Assembly: GCA_023427085.1 (NCBI GenBank) | Contig: JAEZBO010000140.1 | Coordinates: 1-9,551 of the forward strand | Source of the DNA: Pseudomonadota bacterium | Lineage (GTDB): Bacteria > Pseudomonadota > Gammaproteobacteria > Burkholderiales > Burkholderiaceae_B | Length of the DNA stretch: 9,551 nucleotides | Direction: 5' to 3' | In this document: in pieces, positions 1-6,575 of the stretch | Layout of the letters: every line of letters starts with the position of its first letter | Numbering within the stretch: position 1 is the stretch's first letter | Made by a program: the position numbers and the translations under genes | Notes under the pieces: model-generated | What the model was told of the DNA's origin: nothing | Databases searched by the model: none | The model's input: the letters and a program-made list of their open reading frames with translations, nothing else

Positions 1-76
1 CGGAAGGCATGTATCGCGGCGGGCCCCCCATATACAAAACCCCCCGCCGGGGGGCGCCCGGGGGGGGCCCCCGCGC
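1..76. other. Low-quality G/C homopolymer stretch at left contig end
   Basis: These bases are dominated by runs of G and C: six C at 40-45, six G at 49-54, eight G at 60-67 and five C at 68-72. A short A-rich island lies at 31-39. This is unlike the codon-structured DNA that begins near position 77. It looks like a poorly read contig end. The frame of the following AraC gene stays open through it, but the residues it encodes should not be trusted. Confidence 0.6.
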
Positions 77-394
77 GACGTGCAGCGCATGGCCCAGCTG
101 CGCGAATGGCTCGATAGCGGCCAGGCCGACGGCCTGAGCCTGGAAGCCATCGCCAGCCACGCATGCATGAGCGTGAACACCCTGCAGCGGCACTTTCGCG
201 CGGCCTGGGGCCGCACGGTGGTCGATTACCTGCGCGACGCGCGGCTCGAGCGGGCGCGCCTGGCGCTCGAGCAGGACGGCATGAGCGTCACCCAGGCCGC
301 CTGGCAGGCCGGCTATACCAGCGCCGCCAATTTCGCCACCGCGTTCCGGCGCCGCTACGGCGTGGCGCCCGGGCATCTGCGCGCCAGCCATTGA
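2..394 (+). CDS. AraC-family transcriptional regulator, C-terminal part (5' truncated)
   Basis: This is the DNA-binding end of an AraC/XylS regulator. About 105 reliable residues (from position 80) hold both helix-turn-helix units. The first is around LSLEAIASHACMSVNTLQRHF and the second around VTQAAWQAGYTSAANFATAF, followed by the family's closing RRYGVAPGHLR. The phrasing (TLQRHFR, TVVDYLRDARLERAR, SAANFATAFRRR) is closest to the PchR/AlcR type, which responds to siderophores; that sub-assignment is inference. AraC regulators usually have an N-terminal sensing domain of 150-200 residues, which is missing here because the gene runs off the left edge. The frame is open to base 2 through doubtful sequence. 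The GTG at 80 and ATG at 89 are therefore internal codons, not starts. The stop is TGA at 392-394, and the VOC gene follows 52 bp later on the same strand. Confidence 0.85.
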   Translation, partial: GRHVSRRAPHIQNPPPGGARGGPPRDVQRMAQLREWLDSGQADGLSLEAIASHACMSVNTLQRHFRAAWGRTVVDYLRDARLERARLALEQDGMSVTQAAWQAGYTSAANFATAFRRRYGVAPGHLRASH

Positions 395-446
395 GCGGCC
401 GGGCTGTGGTTCAATGGCGCGTCCGCGGCATACAGGAACCCATGAC

Positions 447-1307
447 ATGCACAGCCCCCTGAACGGCATCGACCACGTGGTCATCGTCTCCGACGACCTG
501 GACCACGGCGCAGCGCGATATCAGGCGCTGGGTTTCAAGCTGACGCCGCGCGGCCATCACACGATGGGGACGGCCAATCATTGCGCCATGTTCGGCGACG
601 ATTACCTCGAACTGATGGGCGTGCCGGCCAGCGCGCAGGTGGCGCCGGCGATGCGCGCCTTTCTCGACACCGCGGGGCCCGGGCTGGGCGCCATCGCGCT
701 GCGCACCGACGATGCGGCGCAGGCGCGCGAGGCGCTGCTGGCACGCGGTCTCGACGCCGGCGAGTTGCGTGATTTCTCGCGGCCGGTCGATCTCGACGGC
801 GACACCGTGCAGGCGCGTTTCCGCACGCTCGACCTGCCTGCCGGCCACACGCCCGGCGCGCACGCCTTCGCCTGTCAGCACTACACACGCGAGGTCGCCT
901 GGCGGCCGGGCTATGACGAACATCCCAACGGCGTGACCGGGCTGGACGCGCTGGTGCTGGTCTCGCGTGAACCGCAGGCCGACCTGCTGCGTTATGCCGG
1001 GCTGCTGGGCGGCGACGTCGAACCCGACGCCAGTGCCTGGCGCTTGCGGGCGCCGGGCGCCAGCCTGCTGGCGATCGAGCCGGGCAGCCTGGACGCGCTG
1101 GCGCCGGGCCTGCCGGCCGATGCGCGGCCCTTGCCGTATCTGGCGCTGCTGCGCCTGACGGTCCAGGACATCGCCCGCACCCAGGCCGTGCTCGAGCGCA
1201 ACGGCGTGGCCTTCGCGCGCCAGGCCGGCGGCGACCTGCTGGTCGCGCCGGCGTTGGCACAAGGGGTGGCGCTGGTGTTCGCGGCCGGCGTCAGTCCACG
1301 GCCTTGA
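447..1307 (+). CDS. Glyoxalase-like / VOC-superfamily protein
   Basis: The 286-residue cytosolic protein opens with a vicinal-oxygen-chelate module: IDHVVIVSDDLDHGAARY at about residues 8-25, a GF..TPRG turn, then TANHCAMFGDDYLELMG at 42-58. This matches the Glyoxalase_3 type (PF13468). His10 and Glu56 sit where VOC metal ligands usually fall. A second module-like start appears at about 160-190 (HPNGVTGLDALVLVSREP). The reaction and substrate cannot be read from sequence; the family includes lyases, dioxygenases and proteins with no known activity. The ATG at 447 is chosen because it starts directly before the first beta strand and has AGGAA at 434-438, 8 bp upstream. An in-frame ATG at 414 adds only 11 unconserved residues. 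It may be read with the AraC gene 52 bp upstream. Its last 17 bp overlap the end of pntB on the other strand. Confidence 0.82.
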   Translation: MHSPLNGIDHVVIVSDDLDHGAARYQALGFKLTPRGHHTMGTANHCAMFGDDYLELMGVPASAQVAPAMRAFLDTAGPGLGAIALRTDDAAQAREALLARGLDAGELRDFSRPVDLDGDTVQARFRTLDLPAGHTPGAHAFACQHYTREVAWRPGYDEHPNGVTGLDALVLVSREPQADLLRYAGLLGGDVEPDASAWRLRAPGASLLAIEPGSLDALAPGLPADARPLPYLALLRLTVQDIARTQAVLERNGVAFARQAGGDLLVAPALAQGVALVFAAGVSPRP

Positions 1308-2757
1308 CCATGTCCTCGATGACCTTCTTGGCATCGCCGAACACCATCATGGTCTTGTCCAGGTAGAACAGTTCGTTGTCCAGGCCGGCGTAGCCGGCGG
1401 CCATCGAACGTTTGTTGACGATCACCGTACGCGCCTTGTAGGCCTCCAGGATCGGCATGCCGGCGATCGGCGAGGACGGGTCGTTCTTGGCGGCCGGGTT
1501 GACCACGTCGTTGGCGCCCAGCACCAGCACCACGTCGACCTGGCCGAACTCGCCGTTGATGTCGTCCATCTCGTAGACCTGGTCGTAGGGCACCTCGGCC
1601 TCGGCCAGCAGCACGTTCATGTGGCCGGGCATGCGGCCGGCCACCGGATGGATCGCATACTTGACCGTCACGCCCTTGTGCGTGAGCTTCTCGGCCAGTT
1701 CTTTCAGCGCATGCTGGGCGCGGGCCACCGCCAGCCCGTAGCCGGGCACGATCACCACCGACTCGGCGTTGCCCATCAGGAATGCCGCGTCGTCCGGGCT
1801 GCCCGACCTGACCGCGCGCGCGGCCTGCTCGCCTGCCGCGGCGCCGGCCGCGCCGCTGGCGCCAAAGCCGCCCAGGATCACGTTGAAGAACGAGCGGTTC
1901 ATCGCCTTGCACATGATGTAGGACAGGATCGCGCCCGACGAACCCACCAGCGAGCCGGCGATGATCAGCATCGGATTGTTCAGCGAGAAGCCGATGCCGG
2001 CAGCCGCCCAGCCCGAATAGCTGTTGAGCATCGACACCACCACCGGCATGTCGGCGCCGCCGATCGGGATGATGATCAGCACCCCCAGCACGAAGGCGAT
2101 CGCCGTCATCGCGATGAAGGGCAGCCATTGCTGCGTGGCCATGAACCAGAAGCCGCAGGCCAGCATCGCCAGCGCCAGCAGCAGGTTCAGCTTGTGCTGG
2201 CCGGTGAACACCACCGGCGCACCCTGGAACAGCCGGAAGCGGTACTTGCCCGACAGCTTGCCGAAGGCGATGACCGAGCCCGAGAACGTGATCGCGCCGA
2301 CGAAGGTGCCGATGAACAGCTCGAAGCGGTTGCCGGCCGGGATCGGCTGGCCCGGCAGCGCGATGCCGAAGGCGTGCGGCTCGGCCACCACCGCGACCGC
2401 GATCGCGACGGCCGACAGGCCGATCATGCTGTGCATGAACGCGACCAGCTCGGGCATCTTGGTCATCTCGACCCGTTGCGCCATCAACGCGCCGATGCTG
2501 CCACCGGCCAGCAGGCCCAGCAGCACCCAGCCCAGGCCCGGCGCCGCCGCGGCCAGCCCGCCGCCGGCCGTGCCCGCGGCGCCACCGGCCAGCGCGACGA
2601 TCAGCGCGCCGGTGGTCAATACCGCGATCGCCATGCCGGCCATGCCGAACACGTTGCCGCGGCGCGAGGTGGTCGGATGCGACAGCCCCTTGAGCGCCTG
2701 GATGAAGCAGACCGAGGCGACCAGGTACAGCAGCGTCACCAGATTGAGCGAGATCAT
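1291..2757 (-). CDS. pntB: NAD(P) transhydrogenase subunit beta (PntB)
   Basis: This is the membrane and NADP(H)-binding subunit of proton-translocating transhydrogenase, which uses the proton gradient to reduce NADP+ with NADH. The first ~310 of 488 residues are hydrophobic segments. They carry MPELVAFMHS with His109, equivalent to the proton-channel His91 of E. coli, and GADMPVVVSMLNSYSGW with Asp236 and Asn245, also conserved. The C-terminal NADP domain has VPGYGLAVARAQ (338-348), RMPGHMNVLLAEA (375-387), GANDVVNPAA (414-423) and KRSMAAGYAGL (449-459). It is about 26 residues longer than E. coli PntB, partly through a Gly/Ala-rich stretch at 57-74. The ATG overlaps the pntAB stop as ATGA, and GGAG (+ strand 2765-2768) lies 7 bp upstream. 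The same frame stays open far upstream, but that part is a shadow of pntAB and pntAA. Confidence 0.97.
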   Translation of the reverse strand: MISLNLVTLLYLVASVCFIQALKGLSHPTTSRRGNVFGMAGMAIAVLTTGALIVALAGGAAGTAGGGLAAAAPGLGWVLLGLLAGGSIGALMAQRVEMTKMPELVAFMHSMIGLSAVAIAVAVVAEPHAFGIALPGQPIPAGNRFELFIGTFVGAITFSGSVIAFGKLSGKYRFRLFQGAPVVFTGQHKLNLLLALAMLACGFWFMATQQWLPFIAMTAIAFVLGVLIIIPIGGADMPVVVSMLNSYSGWAAAGIGFSLNNPMLIIAGSLVGSSGAILSYIMCKAMNRSFFNVILGGFGASGAAGAAAGEQAARAVRSGSPDDAAFLMGNAESVVIVPGYGLAVARAQHALKELAEKLTHKGVTVKYAIHPVAGRMPGHMNVLLAEAEVPYDQVYEMDDINGEFGQVDVVLVLGANDVVNPAAKNDPSSPIAGMPILEAYKARTVIVNKRSMAAGYAGLDNELFYLDKTMMVFGDAKKVIEDMVKAVD

Positions 2758-3077
2758 CGCGGCTCTCCGTGGCCGGCGGCGGGCTTGCGGTCTTTCTTGC
2801 GGAACATCTCGAGCATGCGCCGCGTGACCAGGAAGCCGCCGAATACGTTGACCGCGGCCAGCGCCACCGCGAACACGCCCATGCCGCGCGCCAGCGTGCT
2901 CTCGGTGAGCGCGGCGGCCAGCATGGCGCCGACGATGATGATGGCCGAGATCGCGTTGGTGACCGCCATCAGCGGCGTGTGCAGCGCGGGCGTGACGTTC
3001 CAGACCACGTGGTAGCCGACGTAGATCGCCAGCACGAAGATGATCAGGTTGATCAATGTCGGATCGATGGAGTCCAT
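2754..3077 (-). CDS. pntAB: NAD(P) transhydrogenase subunit alpha, membrane part (PntAB)
   Basis: The 107-residue membrane protein supplies the alpha-side transmembrane helices (domain II) of the transhydrogenase. Three hydrophobic segments are visible, at about residues 8-26 (LINLIIFVLAIYVGYHVVW), 34-55 and 62-83, followed by a basic charged tail (RRMLEMFRKKDRK). The motif VTPALHTPLMAVTNAIS between helices 1 and 2 is typical of this subunit. In E. coli this region is fused to the NAD domain; here it is a separate gene, as in Rhodospirillum rubrum and most alpha/betaproteobacteria. The start lies 3 bp after the pntAA stop and the stop overlaps the pntB start by 4 bp (ATGA). The three genes therefore form one tightly packed, probably translationally coupled transcript. 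Confidence 0.96.
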   Translation of the reverse strand: MDSIDPTLINLIIFVLAIYVGYHVVWNVTPALHTPLMAVTNAISAIIIVGAMLAAALTESTLARGMGVFAVALAAVNVFGGFLVTRRMLEMFRKKDRKPAAGHGEPR

Positions 3078-3080
3078 GGT

Positions 3081-4199
3081 TCAGGCCTTTTGCACCAGCG
3101 TGCCGTGTTCGCAGACCAGGCAGGCCGCGACGATTTCGTCGTCGCGCTGGATCGCCAGCGCGCCGTCCTTGTCGGTGATGAGCTTGCAGAAGTCGAGCAG
3201 GTTGCGCGCGTACAGCGCCGACGCGTCGGTCGGCAGCAGGCCCGGCAGGTTGGTCAGTCCGACCAGCACCACGCCGTGTTTCTCGACCACCTGGCCGCGC
3301 TCGGACAGCGGGCAGTTGCCGCCGCGCTCGACCGCCAGGTCGACGATCACCGAGCCCGGCCGCATCGACCTGACGGTGTCCTCGGTCACCAGCGTCGGCG
3401 CCGGACGGCCCGGGATCAGCGCGGTGCTGATGACGATGTCGGCCTGGGCGCAGCGTTGCGCGACCCGTTCGGCCTGGCGCGCCATCCACGCTGGCGGCAT
3501 CGGCCGGGCATAGCCGCCGCTGCCCTGCGCGATCTCGCGTTCCTCGTCGGTCTCGAACGGCACGTCGATGAACTTGGCGCCCAGCGACTCGATCTGTTCC
3601 TTGGCGGCCGGCCGCACGTCCGAGGCATCGACCACCGCGCCCAGCCGCTTGGCGGTGGCGATGGCCTGCAGGCCGGCCACGCCGGCGCCCAGCACGACCA
3701 CGCGGGCGGCCTTGAGCGTGCCGGCGGCAGTCATCATCATCGGCAGGATGCGGCCGTAATGGTTGGCCGCCAGCAGCACCGCCTTGTAGCCGGCCAGATT
3801 GGCCTGCGAGGACAGCACGTCCAGGCTTTGCGCGCGGGTGATGCGCGGCGCCTTTTCGAGCGCGAAGCCGGTGGCACCCGACGAGGCGGTCAGCGCCAGG
3901 CCCTCGGCGTCGTAGGGATCGAGCATGCCGGCCAGCACGGTGCCCGGCGCGATCAACGCGATCTCGTCGGCGGCGGGCGGCCGGACCTTGAGGACCAGGT
4001 CGGCGCGCCACGCGTCATCGCGCTCGGCCAGCATGGCGCCGGCTGCCGCATAGTCGTCGTCGGGGTAACGCGCCGCCAGGCCGGCGCTGCGTTCGACCGT
4101 GACCTGATGGCCGGCGGCCAGGTACTTGCGAACGGTTTCGGGCGTGGCGGACACACGTGTCTCGCCATCCCTGCGTTCGCGGGGGATCCCTATGCGCAT
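3081..4199 (-). CDS. pntAA: NAD(P) transhydrogenase subunit alpha, NAD(H)-binding part (PntAA)
   Basis: This 372-residue soluble subunit binds NAD(H) (domain I) and passes hydride to the NADP site of PntB at the cytoplasmic face of the membrane. It belongs to the alanine dehydrogenase/PNT family. The N-terminus MRIGIPRE...GETRVSATPETV is diagnostic. RAQSLDVLSSQANLAGYKA (122-140) contains the nucleotide-contacting Arg and Gln. A Rossmann fold follows with VVVLGAGVAG at 167-176 and the acidic, NAD-specific strand end DASDVRP at 191-197. The mobile-loop region is around 222-235 (EIAQGSGGYARPM). The length fits the separate-subunit form, without the fused membrane tail of E. coli PntA. The ATG at 4199 has GAGGAG 8 bp upstream (+ strand 4208-4213). 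It is the first gene of the pnt operon, read from the promoter at 4247-4275. Confidence 0.97.
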   Translation of the reverse strand: MRIGIPRERRDGETRVSATPETVRKYLAAGHQVTVERSAGLAARYPDDDYAAAGAMLAERDDAWRADLVLKVRPPAADEIALIAPGTVLAGMLDPYDAEGLALTASSGATGFALEKAPRITRAQSLDVLSSQANLAGYKAVLLAANHYGRILPMMMTAAGTLKAARVVVLGAGVAGLQAIATAKRLGAVVDASDVRPAAKEQIESLGAKFIDVPFETDEEREIAQGSGGYARPMPPAWMARQAERVAQRCAQADIVISTALIPGRPAPTLVTEDTVRSMRPGSVIVDLAVERGGNCPLSERGQVVEKHGVVLVGLTNLPGLLPTDASALYARNLLDFCKLITDKDGALAIQRDDEIVAACLVCEHGTLVQKA

Positions 4200-4246
4200 G
4201 AGCGCGTCTCCTCGTTGTCGCCCCGGTGTGGAGGCGTTTTTTGGCT

Positions 4247-4275
4247 ACTGTATACGCAAGGGCAGGGGATGTCAC
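4247..4275 (-). promoter_or_regulatory. Probable sigma70 promoter of the pntAA-pntAB-pntB operon
   Basis: Read on the - strand, a -35-like GTGACA (+ 4270-4275, 5 of 6 consensus bases) is followed after exactly 17 bp by TACAGT (+ 4247-4252, 4 of 6). Transcription would start near 4240, giving a leader of about 40 nt with the GAGGAG ribosome site near its end. This is a motif reading only. Confidence 0.5.
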
Positions 4276-4291
4276 CGCCGCCGCGGCGGCG
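4276..4291. repeat. Perfect 16-bp GC palindrome in the pntAA/mnmA divergent region
   Basis: CGCCGCCGCGGCGGCG is its own reverse complement. It abuts the upstream side of the proposed pnt -35 box and lies about 52 bp upstream of the mnmA -10 box. It could be an operator or a chance product of GCC-rich DNA; nothing in the sequence decides between these. Confidence 0.4.
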
Positions 4292-4342
4292 CAAATCAGG
4301 CGGCTTTCAGGGGCTTATCAGCAAGCGCACCGCCGCAGGGCA

Positions 4343-4348
4343 TAAAAT
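4343..4348 (+). promoter_or_regulatory. Probable -10 box of mnmA
   Basis: TAAAAT (5 of 6 to TATAAT) lies 9 bp before the mnmA ATG, in an otherwise GC-rich region. No good -35 hexamer is seen at 16-18 bp. If used, transcription would start at about 4355-4358, leaving almost no 5' leader. The same ATAAAAT core precedes purB. Confidence 0.45.
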
Positions 4349-4357
4349 ACGCCGATC

Positions 4358-5554
4358 ATGAACGTATCGACCCCCAGCCACGCGCCCGCGCAAGCGCCCG
4401 GCGCAGCCTCGCCGGCTGGCGAGCCAACCCCCGTCTCACAGCGTCGCACCCGGTCCGCCAAGGGCCGCGTGGTGGTCGGCATGTCCGGCGGCGTCGATTC
4501 CTCGGTCACCGCCTGGTTGCTCAAGCAGCAGGGCTACGAGGTCATCGGCCTGTTCATGAAGAACTGGGAAGACGACGACGACTCCGAGTACTGTTCGACG
4601 CGCCAGGACCTGCTCGATGCGGCCAGCGTCGCCGACCTGGTCGGCGTCGAGCTCGAGGCGGTCAACTTCGCCGCCGAGTACAAGGACCGTGTGTTCGCCG
4701 AGTTCCTGCGCGAGTATTCGGCCGGCCGCACGCCCAACCCCGACGTGCTGTGCAATGCCGAGATCAAGTTCAAGGCCTTTCTCGACCATGCCATGGGCCT
4801 GGGCGCCGAGCTGATCGCCACCGGCCACTATGCGCGCGTGCGTCGTGTCGCCACGTCGGCCGGCGAGCGCAGCCAGTTGCTCAAGGCGCTCGACGCCAGC
4901 AAGGACCAGAGCTATTTCCTGCACCGCCTGAACCAGGCGCAGCTGGCCCGCACGCTGTTCCCGCTGGGCGAGCTGCCCAAGACCGAGGTGCGCCGCATCG
5001 CCGCCGAGATCGGCCTGCCCAACGCGGCCAAGAAGGATTCGACCGGCATCTGCTTCATCGGCGAACGGCCGTTTCGCGAATTCCTGAACCGTTATCTGCC
5101 GACCCAGCCCGGGCCGATCCGCACGTCCGAGGGCAAGCTGCTGGGCCGGCACAACGGCCTGGCCTTCCATACGCTGGGCCAGCGCAAGGGCCTGGGGATC
5201 GGCGGCGTGCGCGGCAGCCAGCGCGAGGACGGCACCGCCGACGCGTGGTACGCCGCGCGCAAGGATCTCGCCGCCAATACCCTGTATGCGGTGCAGGGCC
5301 ACGATCATCCGTGGCTGCTGTCGCGCCAGCTGTCGGCGCAGCATGCCAGCTGGATCGCCGGCGAGCCGCCGGCCGCCGGCGCCTACGCCGCCAAGACCCG
5401 CTACCGCCAGGCCGACGCGGCCTGCCGCCTGGCGGCGGGCGGCGCGGCGGCCTTCTCGCTCGAATTCGACCAGGACCAATGGGCCGTCACGCCTGGCCAG
5501 TCCGCCGTGCTGTACGACGGCGAGGTCTGCCTGGGCGGAGGCATCATCGTCTGA
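4358..5554 (+). CDS. mnmA: tRNA-specific 2-thiouridylase MnmA
   Basis: MnmA adds sulfur to U34 of the tRNAs for Lys, Glu and Gln, using ATP and a persulfide relayed from IscS through Tus proteins. The 398 residues show the PP-loop VVVGMSGGVDSSV (38-50), the first catalytic cysteine in NPDVLCNAEIKF (Cys132), the ATGHYAR motif (154-160), SKDQSYFLHRL (181-191), and the second cysteine in DSTGICFIGER (Cys232). The C-terminal beta-barrel holds FHTLGQRKGLGIGG and ends LGGGIIV. About 35 Ala/Pro/Ser-rich residues precede the core, more than in E. coli MnmA (~370 residues). The ATG at 4358 is nevertheless the only usable start, since the next Met lies inside the PP-loop. No Shine-Dalgarno sequence is visible. 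It is divergent from pntAA and may be co-transcribed with the transporter gene 89 bp downstream. Confidence 0.96.
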   Translation: MNVSTPSHAPAQAPGAASPAGEPTPVSQRRTRSAKGRVVVGMSGGVDSSVTAWLLKQQGYEVIGLFMKNWEDDDDSEYCSTRQDLLDAASVADLVGVELEAVNFAAEYKDRVFAEFLREYSAGRTPNPDVLCNAEIKFKAFLDHAMGLGAELIATGHYARVRRVATSAGERSQLLKALDASKDQSYFLHRLNQAQLARTLFPLGELPKTEVRRIAAEIGLPNAAKKDSTGICFIGERPFREFLNRYLPTQPGPIRTSEGKLLGRHNGLAFHTLGQRKGLGIGGVRGSQREDGTADAWYAARKDLAANTLYAVQGHDHPWLLSRQLSAQHASWIAGEPPAAGAYAAKTRYRQADAACRLAAGGAAAFSLEFDQDQWAVTPGQSAVLYDGEVCLGGGIIV

Positions 5555-5574
5555 GGCCGCCTGCGCCGGCGGCC
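5555..5574 (+). other. GC hairpin directly after the mnmA stop codon
   Basis: GGCCGCC (5555-5561), a 6-nt loop, and GGCGGCC (5568-5574) form a perfect 7-bp stem that begins at the first base after the TGA. No T run follows, so it is not a standard intrinsic terminator. It could protect the 3' end, slow polymerase, or be a chance product of base composition. Confidence 0.4.
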
Positions 5575-5643
5575 GTCTCCGGCCCGCCGCGGCGCACGCG
5601 TGCCATCCCGCTTTCTTAATTCCATCCCTACAAGAGGAAAATC

Positions 5644-6465
5644 GTGGATCCAGTCTTTCTAATCTGCCTGCTGATATTGGGCAGCGCCGTGGGTTTTGCG
5701 GCAGGCATGCTCGGCATCGGCGGCGGCATGCTGATGGTGCCGTTCCTGACCATGCTGTTCACGTGGCAGAAGATGCCGCTGGATCTGGTGGTGCATGCCG
5801 CCATCGCCACCTCGATGACCTCGATCCTGTTCACGTCGATCTCGAGCGTCTGGGCCCATCACCGCAAGGGCGCGGTGCGCTGGAAGATCGTCGCGATGAT
5901 GACGCCGGGCATCATCTTCGGCGGCCTGTTCGCGGGCGGCGCGGTGTTCAAGGCGCTCAACACCGCGTGGCTGTCGCTGGCCTTCGCGCTGTTCGTCGGC
6001 TATTCGGCCACCAACATGCTGCGCAGCCGCAAGCCCCAGGCGGCGCGCCAGATGCCCGGTGTGGCCGGCAGCTCGGCGGCCGGCGCCGGCATCGGCTTCA
6101 TCTCGGGGCTGGTGGGCGCGGGCGGCGGCTTCCTGTCGGTGCCGTTCATGACCTGGTGCAACGTGGCGCTGCACAACGCGGTGGCTACCTCCGCGGCGCT
6201 GGGTTTCCCGATCGCGCTGGCCAACAGCGCCGGTTATATCTTCGCCGGCCTGAGCGAAACCGGCAGCCAGCCGGGCATGCTCGGCTACATCTATCTGCCG
6301 GCGCTGGCCGCGTTGCTGGTCAGCGTACTGACGGCGCCGTTCGGCGCCAAGGTGGCGCACCAGCTGCCGGTGGCCACGCTCAAGAAGGTGTTCGCCTTCC
6401 TGCTGTTCGCGTTGGCGGCCTACATGCTCTACAAGGCTGTCGTGGCGTTCTCGCTGGGCGTCTGA
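5644..6465 (+). CDS. TauE/SafE (TSUP) family membrane transporter
   Basis: This is a 273-residue inner-membrane protein with about eight hydrophobic segments. The family moves small anions such as sulfite, sulfoacetate or related organosulfur compounds; the substrate here is unknown. The internal duplication of the family is clear: GFAAGMLGIGGGMLMVPFL at 17-35 is matched by GFISGLVGAGGGFLSVPFM at 151-169. Each is followed by a second conserved segment (HAAIATSMTSILFTSISS at 51-68, HNAVATSAALGFPIALANS at 177-195). The start is GTG at 5644, with AGAGGA at 5633-5638 giving 5-bp spacing; the protein then begins directly with the first membrane helix. It lies 89 bp after mnmA on the same strand and ends before a strong terminator. 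A sulfur link with MnmA is tempting but unsupported. Confidence 0.9.
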   Translation: MDPVFLICLLILGSAVGFAAGMLGIGGGMLMVPFLTMLFTWQKMPLDLVVHAAIATSMTSILFTSISSVWAHHRKGAVRWKIVAMMTPGIIFGGLFAGGAVFKALNTAWLSLAFALFVGYSATNMLRSRKPQAARQMPGVAGSSAAGAGIGFISGLVGAGGGFLSVPFMTWCNVALHNAVATSAALGFPIALANSAGYIFAGLSETGSQPGMLGYIYLPALAALLVSVLTAPFGAKVAHQLPVATLKKVFAFLLFALAAYMLYKAVVAFSLGV

Positions 6466-6493
6466 GCGGCGGCGAAGGCCCCGCGGCCGCCGC
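6466..6493 (+). other. GC hairpin directly after the transporter stop codon
   Basis: GCGGCGGC (6466-6473) pairs with GCCGCCGC (6486-6493) across a 12-nt loop, starting at the first base after the stop. It lacks a T run and lies 30 bp before the true terminator. Functional status is uncertain in such GC-rich DNA. Confidence 0.3.
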
Positions 6494-6522
6494 CTGCGAC
6501 CGCGCCCGGGGCCGACGCCATG

Positions 6523-6558
6523 AAAAAAGCCTCGCGTACTGCTACGCGAGGCTTTTTT
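6523..6558. terminator. Bidirectional intrinsic terminator between the transporter and GST genes
   Basis: The sequence is six A, a 10-base arm GCCTCGCGTA (6529-6538), a CTGC loop, the exact complementary arm TACGCGAGGC (6543-6552), then six T (6553-6558). The inverted repeat including the A and T runs has 16-bp perfect arms. It carries a T run in both directions, so it should stop transcription of the transporter gene (+) and of the convergent GST gene (-), whose stop codon is at 6576-6578. Confidence 0.93.
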
Positions 6559-6575
6559 GCATCCGTGCCGCCGGA

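Noticed and set aside
1..76. Possible G-quadruplex or structured element at the left edge
   Set aside because: The G and C runs occur only at the two contig ends, so read-quality error is a simpler explanation.
411..1334. 307-codon frame antisense to the VOC gene
   Set aside because: The + strand protein has a clear VOC fold pattern and a ribosome site; the antisense product has neither.
2758..4011. 906-codon open frame continuing upstream of pntB through pntAB and most of pntAA
   Set aside because: The upstream part is Arg/Ala/Gly-rich, as expected from a shifted frame of GC-rich genes. pntAA and pntAB are certain in the other frames, and pntB has its own start and ribosome site.
2769..4361. 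530-codon antisense frame across the pnt genes
   Set aside because: Its His/Gln/Arg-rich composition and lack of any recognisable domain mark it as a mirror of real codons on the opposite strand.
5644..6465. A dedicated sulfur-supply link between the TSUP transporter and MnmA
   Set aside because: It is adjacency only, with an 89-bp gap and a hairpin between. TSUP substrates are varied and MnmA receives sulfur through IscS and relay proteins, so the link is speculation.
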